From Owenia fusiformis (lineage: Eukaryota > Annelida > Polychaeta > Sabellida > Oweniidae): a stretch of 64,000 nt of DNA. The notes beneath the pieces were generated by a model. It saw nothing but the letters and a program-made list of their open reading frames with translations, was not told the DNA's origin and did not search any database. Within the stretch, counting starts at the first letter, position 1; each line of letters starts with the position of its first letter. The position numbers and the translations under genes were made by a program. The stretch covers positions 48,687,885 to 48,751,884 of the forward strand of contig CAIIXF020000001.1 of the NCBI GenBank assembly GCA_903813345.2, written 5' to 3'. Below, piece after piece: positions 12,661 through 24,865 of the stretch.

Positions 12661-12734
12661 CACTTTTCTTTGCAGGTAGACCTGGATTCTCAAGCAAAGT
12701 TATTGATGACCCTAACACATACCTCCACAGATAT

Positions 12735-13400
12735 GAGCTACTGGTCTTGAAGGTAGTTCACCTCAAAGATAGTGATTAAGGTAGGTCTTTTAGGTAGCTA
12801 CCCTCACTGATAGTGACTATGATAGGACTGGTAGGTAACTCTCCTTACTGATAGTAAATAAGAAAGCTCTTGTAGGTTCTTGTAGCTAACCCCATTGGTA
12901 GTGAATAATATTGGCCTTCTTGGATGCTCACCTCACTGAAAGTGACTAAGGTAGATCTTGTTGGTAGTTTACCTCATTGATAGGGAAAAATGTTAGCCTT
13001 CTTGGTAACTCAGCTCACTGATGGTGATGTATATTTTGTACACGTAACTCATCTTGCTGATAATGAATATGGTATGTTTTATAGATAGCTTACCACATTG
13101 AAAGTAAAAAAGGTGGGTCTTCTTAAAAGCCCACCTCACTATTAGTGATCAATGTAGATTTCTTTGGATAGCTCACCTCATTGATAGGGAATAAGTTAGG
13201 TCTTGGAGGTACACATATTTTATCTCAGGTAGATTTTCTGGGAAGCTCAACTCACTGATAGTGAATTATGTAGGTTTTTGGAATAGGTCACCTCACTAAG
13301 ACATTCTAAGGTAGGTCTGCCTATAGGTCATCTCAGTGACATCACTGATAGTGAATTAGGTAGGTAGGTAACCTCACTGATAGTGAATAAGATATTTTGA
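12735..13400 (+). repeat. Diverged minisatellite, about 40-60-bp units
   Basis: The core ACCTCACTGATAGTGAATAA, followed by GGTAGGTCTT-like sequence, recurs about a dozen times with many substitutions and indels. The core ACCTCACTGA-TAG is shared with the much cleaner satellite at 19340-21680. The two arrays therefore probably have a common origin, and this one is older. Confidence 0.8.
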
Positions 13401-13929
13401 GTATCTCATTGAAGAGTTCCATTTCCTCTGTAAATAATCCTCAGTCAAGTGCTACCAGGCCATTTTTATAACTTGACTTATTAATTGAGACAGATTTCTT
13501 TATATCAAGTTATATCAAAACAATTTGCTGAACCTGTAACTGTAACAATATTATTGGGTGTCTTTTACCATTATGACAGGTATCGGTAATGTAGTCTAAA
13601 CAATGTAGTAAAGTCTGCATCAAATAGTTGAATCTTTACTCATTTTCAAGTCATTTGGAGACATTATTATGCCTTTAATTTAAGGCTAAAGTTATCATGA
13701 AATGGGCAATAATAATGTTGTTCTTCTATAACTTAACTGACATTTTAAATGGCAGATAATGCAATTACAGACACCATAAGAGGAAATAATGGAATATTCT
13801 GTATGGGTTATGGCAAAATTTCAACTAAGTTTCTCTGCAAAAGTGTTTGAAGCAGTAATCAATGTATCTCACTTCATAACGAACTACAATGCATAAAATA
13901 GGTTCCATGATTATTTTAGTGCTATAAAC
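13401..13929. other. AT-rich spacer
   Basis: Nothing recognisable lies between the minisatellite and the LINE remnant. Confidence 0.4.
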
Positions 13930-14448
13930 ACTTATAAGACCATTAATAGAATATGGAAATATCATATGGCATCCAAGATATGTATTGGACAGTATCAAAA
14001 TAGAGAGAGTCCAATGTAAAGCCACTAAACATGATAATTCAATTAAAGACTTGAGTTATCCAGAACGACTTAGGAAACTCAATTTATTCTCCCTGAAATA
14101 CAGAAGAAGGAGAGGTGATATGATTGAAGTTTACAAAATTTTCAATGACTAGCCTATGTTAGAATTGAATCCAGTTCTTTCTTTATTGAGAATTAATCCA
14201 CCACCAGGGGTCATCCAAAGAAACTATATAAACCATGTCGTAGACTTGACATGAGGAAAAACTCCTTCAGTCAAAGAATTATTAATGACTGGAACTTGTT
14301 AACACCATCCATCATACAATCCCAATCCTTAGAGACTTTTAAAAGGAACCTCAATAAACATTTAGTGCTACGGCCAAGGCGATTTGTGTCCAAAACACCT
14401 AGATTTAATTTGACTTTAGATTCTTGTAGGGGACCCCAAGGCATGTAA
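13930..14448 (+). pseudogene. Non-LTR retrotransposon ORF2 remnant (end of reverse transcriptase and C-terminus)
   Basis: Three broken frames read as the classic end of a CR1/Jockey-like LINE polymerase. A segment RPLIEYGNIIWHP comes first, then DLSYPERLRKLNL, then YRRRRGDMIEVYKIFN. After that comes SQRIINDWNLLTP and SLETFKRNLNKHL, ending at a TAA at 14446-14448. Stops and frame changes occur at about 14150 and 14250, so the copy is dead. The catalytic YxDD region is absent, meaning the element is 5' truncated. The same 3' tail occurs in reverse in copies A and C of the long repeat. Confidence 0.85.
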
Positions 14449-15448
14449 AAAAAAGTTTGTGAACCCTTGCAAAGCAGGCTCAAAAGTGCTGAGTCAGCAA
14501 ATTTTATCATTTTTGTGTCGGAATTTGACCATATGCTTGAAACTATTTAATATCTCATTTCAGGATGTTGCAATTGTAATGCAACATTGTCAATATATCA
14601 ATAAGGCATGTATGAAGAATTCCTGAAAGTTTGAGTCTTAACCAACAAAATTTGGTCGAGATATGGGATAATTTGTCCCTAAAAGTACATTATTTCTCTT
14701 CAAAATTTCTTAATCAGTCGATAGTTAATCAGTCGTTTAAAAAACAGTAAGGGCCTATGGTGTATAAAACCTGATTTAAAACTTCACTGATGATGTTAGC
14801 AAATATTTCTTGAATAAGTTTCAATAAAAAGTACAAGTATCTATTTTTTCTGATTTTTCTCTTTACTTTCCCCTAAAAATTCAAGAAAGGGGGCGTGGCA
14901 CATAACGCTTCAGTTGTTGAACTTGTTGCTAGGGTCAAATAGAAAATATGTATCATTATAGCAAAAAGTGTTATTCTAAATAAATCTTAACACTATATGT
15001 GACATCATGATATGCTAAACATATTTATTATCTACCATTTTATATTTTTTACAGCTTATCATTGCCATATCCCATAAAACCGTTTAGGGTATGTGTGGTC
15101 AGTAATAGGAAATACATGTATGTGTACTTATAACATTTTTCAAAATTGTATTTCAGATGCCATTCTATTCTAATGTTGTTCATGTAGTTATGGCATGTTA
15201 AGAATGAATTATGATGATAATATGTTATATTACACTCCCCATCATAAGTTTTGTAACTTATTAAAGCTTGTCATGCTGTTTGGCAATTTTAAACAAGACA
15301 TCAAGCTTTTGGAATAAAGCAATAAGGAACAAAACCAAGGTTCAAACATTGACAGACCTTAATATGTAATCATATGAAAACTTGCAGTTGCCAACCTTAT
15401 GGAGGGGGTGTATAAGTATTATATGTGTCATAAATTGTTTAGTTGTAG
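14449..15448 (+). mobile_element. LINE 3' untranslated region, copy B (inverted relative to A and C)
   Basis: This is the reverse complement of about 780-1906 and 17880-19024, including the phrase GGGACAAATTATCCCATATC (in reverse). It lacks about 150 bp found in the other two copies (806-958 in copy A). Homology ends near GTTTAGTTGTAGA at 15448. Confidence 0.8.
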
Positions 15449-15594
15449 AAACCTGAAGCCAAAGGAAATAATAGTGCTTTACATTCTCTCAAAGACAGTG
15501 ATAAATTCCATGGCACTGGGTTTGTTGACATTACTTATATGATATGTGACATTACACGAGTTTGGTCTTAAGGCCAACATATTCCAATGGTGCA

Positions 15595-16015
15595 GAATCC
15601 CAGTCGCCCCATCAAGTCCCATCATGCCATATAGAGTCCCACAATGTCCCGAGAGACCTTGTTAACTTTGCCCTATGGAGTCTTATCGAGTCCCTCCATA
15701 TCCCACAAAGTCCCACGGAAATGATATAATTTAGTTTAGAAGGTAATGTCAAGGTCATTTTGATTTCAAGTTAGCTGACACATCCCATGATCAAAAGTCC
15801 CGCGATACCCAATGGAAAGAATGAATAGGTTCATTCTCAGTGGGACTTCGCCAAATGATACCCCATTGAATCTCATGGGACTCAATGGGGCTTCATGGGG
15901 TAAATCCCAAGGAATCCCAAGGAGTTCCATCGGGCAAAGCTCAATGAAGTCCAACGGATTTCCATGAGGTCCCACCCAATGTTGAATCAATGGAGGTCCC
16001 ACCATGCCGTATTGG
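15595..16015. repeat. Degenerate TCCCAT / ATGGGA-rich repeat block
   Basis: About 400 bp is built of short imperfect variants of TCCCATNGAGTCCC on one side and ATGGGACTCAATGGGG on the other. The ends CCAACATATTCCAATGGTGC and CCATGCCGTATTGGTGTATG are loosely inverted. A reading frame on the minus strand through this block is a by-product of the repeat and not a gene. Confidence 0.65.
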
Positions 16016-16020
16016 TGTAT

Positions 16021-16440
16021 GTTAGGCTTTAGCGAAGTAACTTCCTTTGTTTACATTCATCAAATCGTTAAAAAGGAAAAGTTGTCAAAACTTTGTAAGA
16101 GCGTGATTATTTGGACTGATTTCACTTGTCTGCTACGGATATTTTAGTTTTACACAAACTGAGCTGGCTGTGCCATTCATAATATCTTCAAATAAACTTT
16201 TTCTCCTGCATTCAATCCATGACCACATGTTACTCCAAAATCCATAGGATCTTCGGGGATGAGCCATTCAATGGTCACTTGGTCTTAGATTGAAGGTCTT
16301 TAAATTCCAAAAGTCAATGGGTGTGACAAAACATAAGTTAAAGCTTAATAAATGAGTGTGGATTGGTTGATCCCAAGATATTATCAGTCAGTAGCTTATT
16401 ACGTTCTATAACAGTTAGCAGGGAGACAAAAACTGGAACT
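16021..16440. other. Non-coding spacer
   Basis: No recognisable feature. Confidence 0.4.
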
Positions 16441-16474
16441 TACTGTTATGCGGTAATCTTGATACAAAAATATG

Positions 16475-17040
16475 TCATATTCCACAATGAATATGGCATA
16501 TTCACTTGCGGTGTATGACAGATTCACCTGCGGTATATGGCATACACATCAACCAATGAGAATGTGATATGGAAGTACGCAATTGTCAATTGCTTAGATT
16601 GAACGAGCAAGTTAAACATTATAAATTATTATAATAATGATTACTGAATCAACAGCACTGTGTATCAAATATATTAGCTTAGCAGAAGTATCAGTCACCA
16701 ATCTTGTGCAATAAACTTACTCAATCAATCCTGGAATGATACATTAGTACTAGACGCACTAACTATATTGGTAATCAAGTGTAGTTTTACATTTAGAGTC
16801 GATTCTCGCAACCAATCAAATCAAGGCTTTCTGTATCACCTTTTCACCTGCGGTATATGTCATATTCACCTGCGGTATATGGCATATTTCGCAAGTGAGT
16901 ATGACATATTCCGCAGGTGAGTATGGGGTATTCACTGAAATCAATGTATCGCATATTCACTGCGGAATATCGAATACTCACCTGCAGAATATGCCATACA
17001 CCGCAGGTGAGTATGGCATATTTACCTGTATCACAAATAC
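16475..17040. repeat. Palindromic cluster of a 23-bp motif
   Basis: TTCACCTGCGGTATATGGCA and its reverse complement occur at least eight times between about 16480 and 17030. The copies are in both orientations, head-to-head at 16846-16930 and again at 16985-17030. The window start (1-45) is another part of this cluster, belonging to copy A. The arrangement can form a large cruciform and sits at the left boundary of copies A and C. Confidence 0.75.
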
Positions 17041-19106
17041 TGCGCAACCATGAATGTATGCCATATACCGCGTAACACTTACTGTTGATCATGCTGCTCC
17101 AGGAATAATGAGTCATCTGTACAAAGCATAATCAAGGTGGTAGAAGCAAATGAGAACCCATTTAGATTGAAAATTCTGATAATTAGCCATCTTGATTCTC
17201 AAGGTTTCAATTGCTCCAACTGTATAATAACATGGAAGTCGAAGATGATAATAAGCTCCATTAAATACTTACTATGGAGGTGATGACTTATGACATCAGA
17301 AAGAGTTTATCATAAATATCAAGAATACTTGACTGGTTGAAAGAGATGCTAAAAGATAAAGTGAAAGTGAAATTGATTCCAATATTGAGATTTTAAAAAT
17401 CTATTTCTCTGTTTTGGTGCATAAATACAAAGAAGGTTACTTTGCTGGGGCTTCTTAACTCTTCGATCTACAGCCAGGGATACAATTGTTTCCTGTACAA
17501 AGTACAATCAATTCCCTTGATACTATGTCAAGTATCGGGTGCTAGACTAGCAGTGAAACATTATCTCCAATTCCTTAGGGACAATAGGGGCGTAGCCAGC
17601 TTTGGTTCAGTGGGGGTTTGATCGCCAAAATTTTTCGGTTTTCAGTCAGGGGGATGCAACTGTGGCATAAAAAAATCTTGATTCAACTTCCTTCAAAATA
17701 GGGCTAGAAGCTTGAAATAAAAAGCATTTAAAACTCTTCTTCTATCTCATGGTTATATTTTTATTGGTTATGGGGGGGGGGGGGGTGGGGGTGCGATCCC
17801 ATTGCACCCACCCCTGGCTAAGCTTATGGACAAGATGTATTATTTTGACATGAACAAAACATACACATCTTGTTATGTTCTACAGACTACAACTAAACAA
17901 TTTATGACATATATACAATACGAAGTGTGCAAACTGCAACCAGGCTCTGAGAAACTCTGGCTCTTAATCATTTGGTGTTAAAATTTGTTATTATATAGCT
18001 AATTATTTGCAGCAACAATAGGAGTCTTGTTGCAGTTTACATGGACCCTATACTATAAAGCATGTACATCCCCTACATAAGTTTGGCAACTGAAAGTCAT
18101 TATATGATAGCATATCAAAGTCTGTCAATGTTTAAACCTTGATTATGTTCCTTATTACCATATTTCAGATATTTCGATTTCATATGCCAAAAATAAACAG
18201 GCTTTAATAAGTGATTCAAAGGGGTTTGAGTTGCCAAACTTATGATGGGAAGTGCTATCATTCATAAACATAAACTATAATTACATGAACAACATTAAGA
18301 AAGAATGGCACCCGAAATACAGTTTTGAAAAATGTTATGAGTACACATACATGTATTTCCAATTGCTGACCACACATACCCTAAATGGTTTTATGGTTTA
18401 TGGCAATGATAAGCTTTAAAAAATATAAAATGATAGATAATGAATATGTTTAGCATATTATGATGTCACATATAGTGTTAAGATTTATTTAGAATAACAC
18501 TTTTTGCTATAATGATACATATTTTCTATTTGACCCTAGCAAAAAGTTCAACAACTGAAGTGTAAGGTGCCACGCCCCCTTTCTTGAATTTTTAGGGGAA
18601 GGTAAAGAGAAAAATCAGAAAAAATAGATGCATGCACTTTTTATTGAAACTTATGCAAGAATATTTACTAACATCATCAGTGAAGTTTTTAATCAGGTTT
18701 TATACACCATAGGCCCTTACTGTTTTTTAAATGACTGATTAACTATCGATTCTGATTAAGACATTTTGAGGAGAAATTATGTACTTTTAGGGACAAATTA
18801 TCCCATATCTCTACCAGATTTTGTTGGATAAGACCCAAACTCTCAGGAATTCTTCATACATGCCTTATTGATATATTGACAATGTTTCATTACAATTGCA
18901 TCATCCTCAAATGAGATATTAAATAGTTTCAAGCATATGGTCAAATTCCGACTCGAAAATGATAAAATTTGCTGACTCAGCACTTTTGAGCCTGCTTTGC
19001 AAGGGTTCACAAACTTTTTTTTACATGCCTTGGGGTCCCCTACAAGAATCTAAAGTCAAATTGAATCTAGGTCTTTTGGACACAAATCGCCCTGGCCGTA
19101 GCACTA
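16987..19106 (-). repeat. Long dispersed repeat, copy C, carrying a LINE 3' tail
   Basis: It is a direct copy of 1-1989, offset by about 17 kb. Its minus strand carries the same LINE C-terminal codons and 3' untranslated region. It keeps about 130 bp (17292-17425) that copy A lacks. Homology with A ends at the same base pattern, GTAGCACTA (19098-19106), after which the flanks are unrelated. Confidence 0.85.
17584..17827. mobile_element. Small TIR element with 5-bp target duplication (in copy C)
   Basis: The left end is ATAGGGGCGTAGCCAGC and the right end CTGGCTAAGCTTAT. GGACA flanks both ends (17579-17583 and 17828-17832). It is the counterpart of 448-718, with small internal differences around the poly-G run. 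Confidence 0.75.
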
Positions 19107-19339
19107 ATTGGAAAAGGGAGCAATTTAACCATGATATGACATAAAGATTAGGACTACTACAGGATTTCTGTAAATTTGAATAAACTTTGTATTAACAGGG
19201 TCAATAATGCTGAATTCAGCCATTTGTACAAATGTAGCTCAAAATTGTAAAGTAAAATAAAGAAACCATAAAAACTAAAAAAATACAGGATTTATCCTAC
19301 ATGTTCTCAAATTGATACCTGATACCTGGGTAAATTGAT

Positions 19340-21680
19340 AGTTAACCATGAAGGTCCTAAGGGTAGTTCCTCTCCCTGAGAGTTAATCATATAGGTCTTG
19401 AGGGTAGGTCAACCTCACTGACAGTTAGCCATAAAGGTCCCAAGGGTAGTTCCTCTCCCCAAGAGTCAATCATATAGGTCCTGAAGGTAAATCAACCTCA
19501 CTGATAGTTAACAATGAAGGTCCTGAGGGTAGTTCCTCTCCTTGAGAGTCAGTCTTATGGTAGGTCAACCTCATTGACAATAACCATAAAGGTCCCAAGG
19601 GTAGTTCTTCTCACCAAGAGTCAATCACATAGGTCCTGAGGGTAGGGCAACCTCACTGACAGTAACCATAAAGGTCCTGAGGGTAGTTCCTCTCCTTGAG
19701 AGTCAATCATATAGGTCCTGAGGGTAGGTCAACCTCACTGACAGTAACCATAAAGGTCCTGAGGGTAGTTCCTCTATTTGAGAGTCAATCATATAGGTCC
19801 TGAGGGTAGGTCAACTTCACTGACAGTAACCATGAAGGTCCTGAGATTAGTTCCTCTCCCCAAGAGTCAATCATATAGGTCCTGAGGGTAGGTCAACCTC
19901 ACTGACAATAAACATAAAGGTCCCAAGGGTAGTTCCTCTCACCAAGAGTCAATCATAAAGGTCCTGAGGGTAGGTCAACCTCACTGATAGTTAACAATGA
20001 AGGTCCTGAGGGTAGTTCCTCTCCTTGAGAGTCAGTCTTACAGGTCCCGAGGGTAGGTCAACCTCACTGACAATAACCATAAAGGTCCCAAGGGTAGTTC
20101 CTCTCCTTGAGAGTCAGTCTTATAGGTCCCGAGGGTAGGTCAACCTCACTGACAATAACCATAAAGGTCCCAAGGGTAGTTCCTCTCACCAAGAGTCAAT
20201 CATATAGGTCCTGAGGGTAGGTTAACCTCACTGACAGTAACCATAAAGGTCCTGAGGGTAGTTCCTCTATTTAAGAGTCAATCATATAGGTCCTGAGGGT
20301 AGGTCAACTTCACTGACAGTAACCATGAAGGTCCTGAGAGTAGTTTCTCTCCCCAAGAGTCAATCATATAGGTCCTGAGGGTAGGTCAACCTCACTGACA
20401 ATAAACATAAAGGTCCCAAGGGTAGTTCCTCTCACCAAGAGTCAATCATATAGGTCCTGAGGGTAGGTCAACCTCACTGATAGTTAACAATGAAGGTCCT
20501 GAGGGTAGTTCCTCTCCTTGAGAGTCAGTCTTATAGGTCCCGAGGGTAGGTCAACCTCACTGACAATAACCATAAAGGTCCCAAGGGTAGTTCCTCTCAC
20601 CGAGAGTCAATCATATAGGTCCTGAGGGTAGGTCAACCTCACTGACAGTAACCATAAAGGTCCGGAGGGTAGTTCCTCTACTTGAGAGTCAATCATACAG
20701 GTCCTGAGGGTAGGTCAACTTCACTGACAGTAACCATGAAGGTCCTGATAGTAGTTTCTCTCCCAAAGAGTCAATCATATAGGTCCTGAGGGTAGGTCAA
20801 CCTCACTGATAATGTCCCAAGGGTAGTTTCTCTCCCTGAGAGTCAATCATATAGGTCTTAAGGGTACGTCAACCTCACTGATAGTTAACCATGAAGGTCC
20901 TGAGGGTAGTTCCTTTACTTGAGATTCAATCATATAGGTCTTGAGGGTAGGTCAACCTCACTGACAATAACCATAAAGCTCCCAAGGGTAGTTCCTCTCC
21001 CCAAGAGTCAATCATATAGGTCCTGAGGGTGGGTCAACCTCACTGATAGTTAACCATGAAGGTCCTGAGGGTAGTTTCTCTCCCCAAGAGTCAAACATAT
21101 AGGTCCCGAGGGTAGGTCAACCTCACTGATAGTTAACAATGAAGGTCCTGAGAGTAGTTTCTCTCCCCAAGAGTCAATCATTTAGGTCCCGAGGGTAGGT
21201 CAACCTCATTGATAGTTAAGCATGAATGTCCTGAGGGTAGGTCAACCTCACTGACAATAACCATGAAGGTCCTGAGGGTAGTTCCTCTCCTTGAGAGTCA
21301 ATCATCTAGGTCCTGAGGGTAGGTCAACTTCACTGACAGTAACCATGAAGGTCCTGAGAGTAGTTTCTCTCCCCAAGAGTCAATCATATAGGTCCCGAGG
21401 GTATGTCAACCTCACTGACAGTAACCATAAAGGTCCTGAGGGTAGTTCCTCTACTTGAGAGTCAATCATACAGGTCCTGAGGGTAGGTCAACTTCACTGA
21501 CAGTAACCATGAAGGTACTGAGGGTAGTTCCTCTCCCCAAGTGTCAATCATATAGGTCCTGAGGGTAGGTCAACCTCGCTGATAGTTAACCATGAAGGTC
21601 CTGAGGGTAGTTCCTCTCCCTGAGAGTCAATCATATAGGTCCTGATGGTAGGTTAACCTCACAGATAGTTAACCATGAAG
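19340..21680 (+). repeat. 82-bp satellite array, about 28 units, with higher-order structure
   Basis: The unit is 81-83 bp and consists of two related halves, each starting near AGGTCCTGAGGGTAG. One half continues to TCAACCTCACTGA and the other to TTCCTCTCC-TGAGAGTCAATC. Distinctive variants such as GATAGTTAACAATGAAGG recur at about 19502, 19985 and 20478, roughly six units apart, so blocks were amplified together. The array ends abruptly near 21680. Every unit contains AGGTCA. No open reading frame runs through it. Confidence 0.92.
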
Positions 21681-24354
21681 GGTTAGGGGGCACTTACTTT
21701 AAAATAACAAATAAAGCATCCGTTTTATATCACAAATTCATAAAAAAATATTTCTTACCATCATTGCATACATATTTTGTGTTCAAGATTTATTAGACAA
21801 TCTAAGCTAAACATATAGATGGACGGAAATACCATTCAAAATGTTTAATAAAGCACAGTGATACAAAAATATGTGACTGGGCACACAAAATTAGGGAGCA
21901 CTTCTGATTAAAAAACAAAGAATGCTCCCAATGTATAGCACAAATGACCCAAATCTCAGGGAATTTCAAACAAATATGATAATGTCATAAAGCTCTGCCA
22001 TTGCACATCAACATTTAAAAAAATCATTATTAAAAAAATCCTTCATTTTGGAATTTGATGGGGGTATCACTATATTAAATAATAAAAACTATTTCTTACC
22101 ACTTTGGTGTTTTACAGTAAGATGATCATTTCTACTAAATATTATATATATGAACTGAAACCATGCCCAAATTGTTTATTTAATGAACACTGGGAAACAA
22201 TATCAGTTGAAGTGTGAATTTGGAAATGTCTTCAATAAATTATATTAGGTTCATGGTTTGGATATATGGAATTCCATTTATGAGGATTTTAGAAATAAAC
22301 CATTGAATTCACTAATCTCTATTTTAAAAACTAACCTCTTTAGTAGAGAATAAGCATAACATATTATTGTATTTCTTTATTGTCTCATATTATTGTATTG
22401 TTATATTGCATTATACCATTGTATAGATGTACTCTTTGAATGCTCACAGTTGTTCATTTATATTGTAAAATTAATTATGGGCCATTATACATCCCCTGGG
22501 TTGTCAAAAGTCCGTATAATGTTGTAATTTTGTTATGAAAAATTAAATAAATTATTTTCAAATTGAGGTGAAAAAGTTTTTGACAATGAAAAGGTATTAA
22601 AAAAGAGGTTAATTACATATGTGGGGCTACTTTAAAAATAGAAATGAAATAGAAGTGACTTCTTCTTGATTCTCCATTGTCATGATACACTTAAACATGT
22701 CTACTGAACATTTATCAACTCAAATTCCAACTAAATATTTTGCAAGAAAATGGGCTCAGCTACTAGAGTGTTCAACCTGACTTATCTCATCTGCAAACAT
22801 TAATATAAAACTTTTTATTTTCAGCAAAGTTAAAAAGGTACAGAGCCATGTTAACAAACAATATACAAGTCAGCAAAGAGTTGAACCAGGAAATATGGGA
22901 CCATATGAACCAACAAATATATGAATCAACAGATCTAGCTCCAAGAAAACTAATTATTATACAACTACCTGTAGAACCAGGTGAACAATCAAGCATAGTG
23001 CTGATTCATCAAATATACTCTATTGGATATATGGCCAATAAATCCAGTCTGGTGTAGGGCCAAGTGAAAAAAAACATTGTTTTGTATTACATAAGCCAAC
23101 AGAAATAGAATTCTTGCAAAACAATCAAGTATAGCTTCTGCTGAATGATGGATATATGGCAAATTTAAAACTGAATGGTACAGAAACCTTTAAAATGCAA
23201 AGAAAAAGAGGCTACACTGCCTTGCACTAGGAGGTTAATGCTAGTGACAAATGTAATAATTGTAATGATTATTAAGCAATGGACACATTCTTAAGGAATA
23301 CTGTAATTTACCAAATATGTGAAGTTCAAATAATGAAAGTGTCTTAAAATGGATATAAAGTCTTTTAATGAGACTCCCATAATTTGGGGATACCTGTACT
23401 ATACATTCCAAATATTCTAGCTCAGGAATCTTAGCAATTGGAGTGTCATTGATTGACATTCAAATCAATTATTTTAATTTGATCCTTTCAATGTTTGTTT
23501 ATTGGAATTTCAACTTTATTTTTTCTGCTGGTGTTCTATGCATCTAGCATCATGTTTAATTATTTCTGTACAGCTTTTTTACTAGCCTGGAGTTTTGGGG
23601 CATGTGTAATTGAGGGCTTTCAATTCAAAGTAAATGAACGGTGCGCAATTTGGGATAGCATCAGGGCTACATGGAGGTCGGAGAGGATGGGGCACTTGGG
23701 CCAAGTTCACAAATACATGGACTTTCTCAAGTCTTATTCAAATCCTTTCCTTTAACCTTTGTGTAGTGTTCTGTGAATTAGATTCAGATACAAGTAATGG
23801 TTCATTAAGTGTTTTTAGATATTTGTATTGCCCTGTATGATGGTATACCATGACTGTTATTCACTGCTAAAGGCCCCATGCAAAATTTAAAAATACATTT
23901 TTATTAATCAATTTTTATTTTAAGGACAAATCAAATTGCTGGAACTTCACCAGTACACCAATGTTCACAATCAATGGAATGAACCATATCACTTTATGAA
24001 AGCAAATCATCTGATTTCTTTTTTTCGGGGAACTGTAATTTTGATAAATTCTGTTCAGACCTTTCTTGAAAAATCGATTGTTCTATTATACAGTTTGCAC
24101 CTTGTTCAATTAAGATATTTTGAGTAAAGCTTACATATTTTATAGTAAGAAAAATATTTGGTGGATTTCAAAAAATATGCTTTTTAAAAAAGAATATTTC
24201 CGAAAGGAGACGCCATATTATTTTCACCAGAGCTACATGTATGGCAATACAAAATATTCAACACAATTAATGTATTTACTAAGCCTCCTATCCAATCAGA
24301 ACAATACATGTATAAGAGAAGATTAAACTGTATTCAGTAATAATTTCATCACTT
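21681..24354. other. Long AT-rich non-coding stretch
   Basis: Short open frames near 22848-23057 and 23495-23755 lack family resemblance and do not form a spliced gene I can defend. The block at 22260-22560 ends in an A-rich tail (AAAATTAAATAAA) and could be the 3' end of a retroposon, but nothing confirms it. Confidence 0.4.
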
Positions 24355-24356
24355 TA

Positions 24357-24863
24357 CAGGGTGGGCCAATAAGAGTGGAACATTTTTCTATTTACTCAAT
24401 TTTCTTTAATATTGCAGTTCAATCCACCAAAAATCAGTTAATGGTCATGGAAAGTTTCCAATTTTCTCTGCTTGAGACATCACCGCTGGAAATAGTCTCA
24501 ACACAATGTCCATCAATTAAAGATATGTAGTTATCCTTAGGAGAAGCTAGACATGTCCTCCTTGGGTTATTTAGCTTAACTGACCTCAGTTTTTTCAAAA
24601 CTGGCACAAAATGTACCAAAACCTATCATTTAAGCCATGTATGTCAAATACTGCTCAGACTGATTGTTCAGGTGGGTGGAGGACATGTTAAGGAAACCCT
24701 TACATTGAATGATTAAATGTTAAGCTTGTATATTCATTTCCACTAGGTGTTGACAATAAATTGTTTTCAATTTCCTAAAGTACATGTATTGAAGATAATA
24801 CATGACTAATATTACATTTACAATGAATGGAAAAGATGTTCCAATTTTCTGTGGCCCACCCTG
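24357..24863. mobile_element. TA-type TIR element, about 507 bp
   Basis: CAGGGTGGGCCAATAAGAGT at the left and a matching right end finishing GTGGCCCACCCTG are flanked by TA (24355-24356 and 24864-24865). The inverted ends extend about 35 bp through GGAACATTTTTC / GATGTTCC. TA duplication suggests the Tc1/mariner superfamily. The interior shows no transposase. Confidence 0.75.
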
Positions 24864-24865
24864 TA

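Noticed and set aside
19340-21680. CRISPR-like array
   Set aside because: Units are contiguous 82-bp satellite repeats without unique spacers, in a eukaryotic genome.
22848-23057. 69-codon frame starting MLTNNIQVSKELNQEIWDHM
   Set aside because: It is preceded by an acceptor-like TTTTCAG, but no partner exons or family match could be found.
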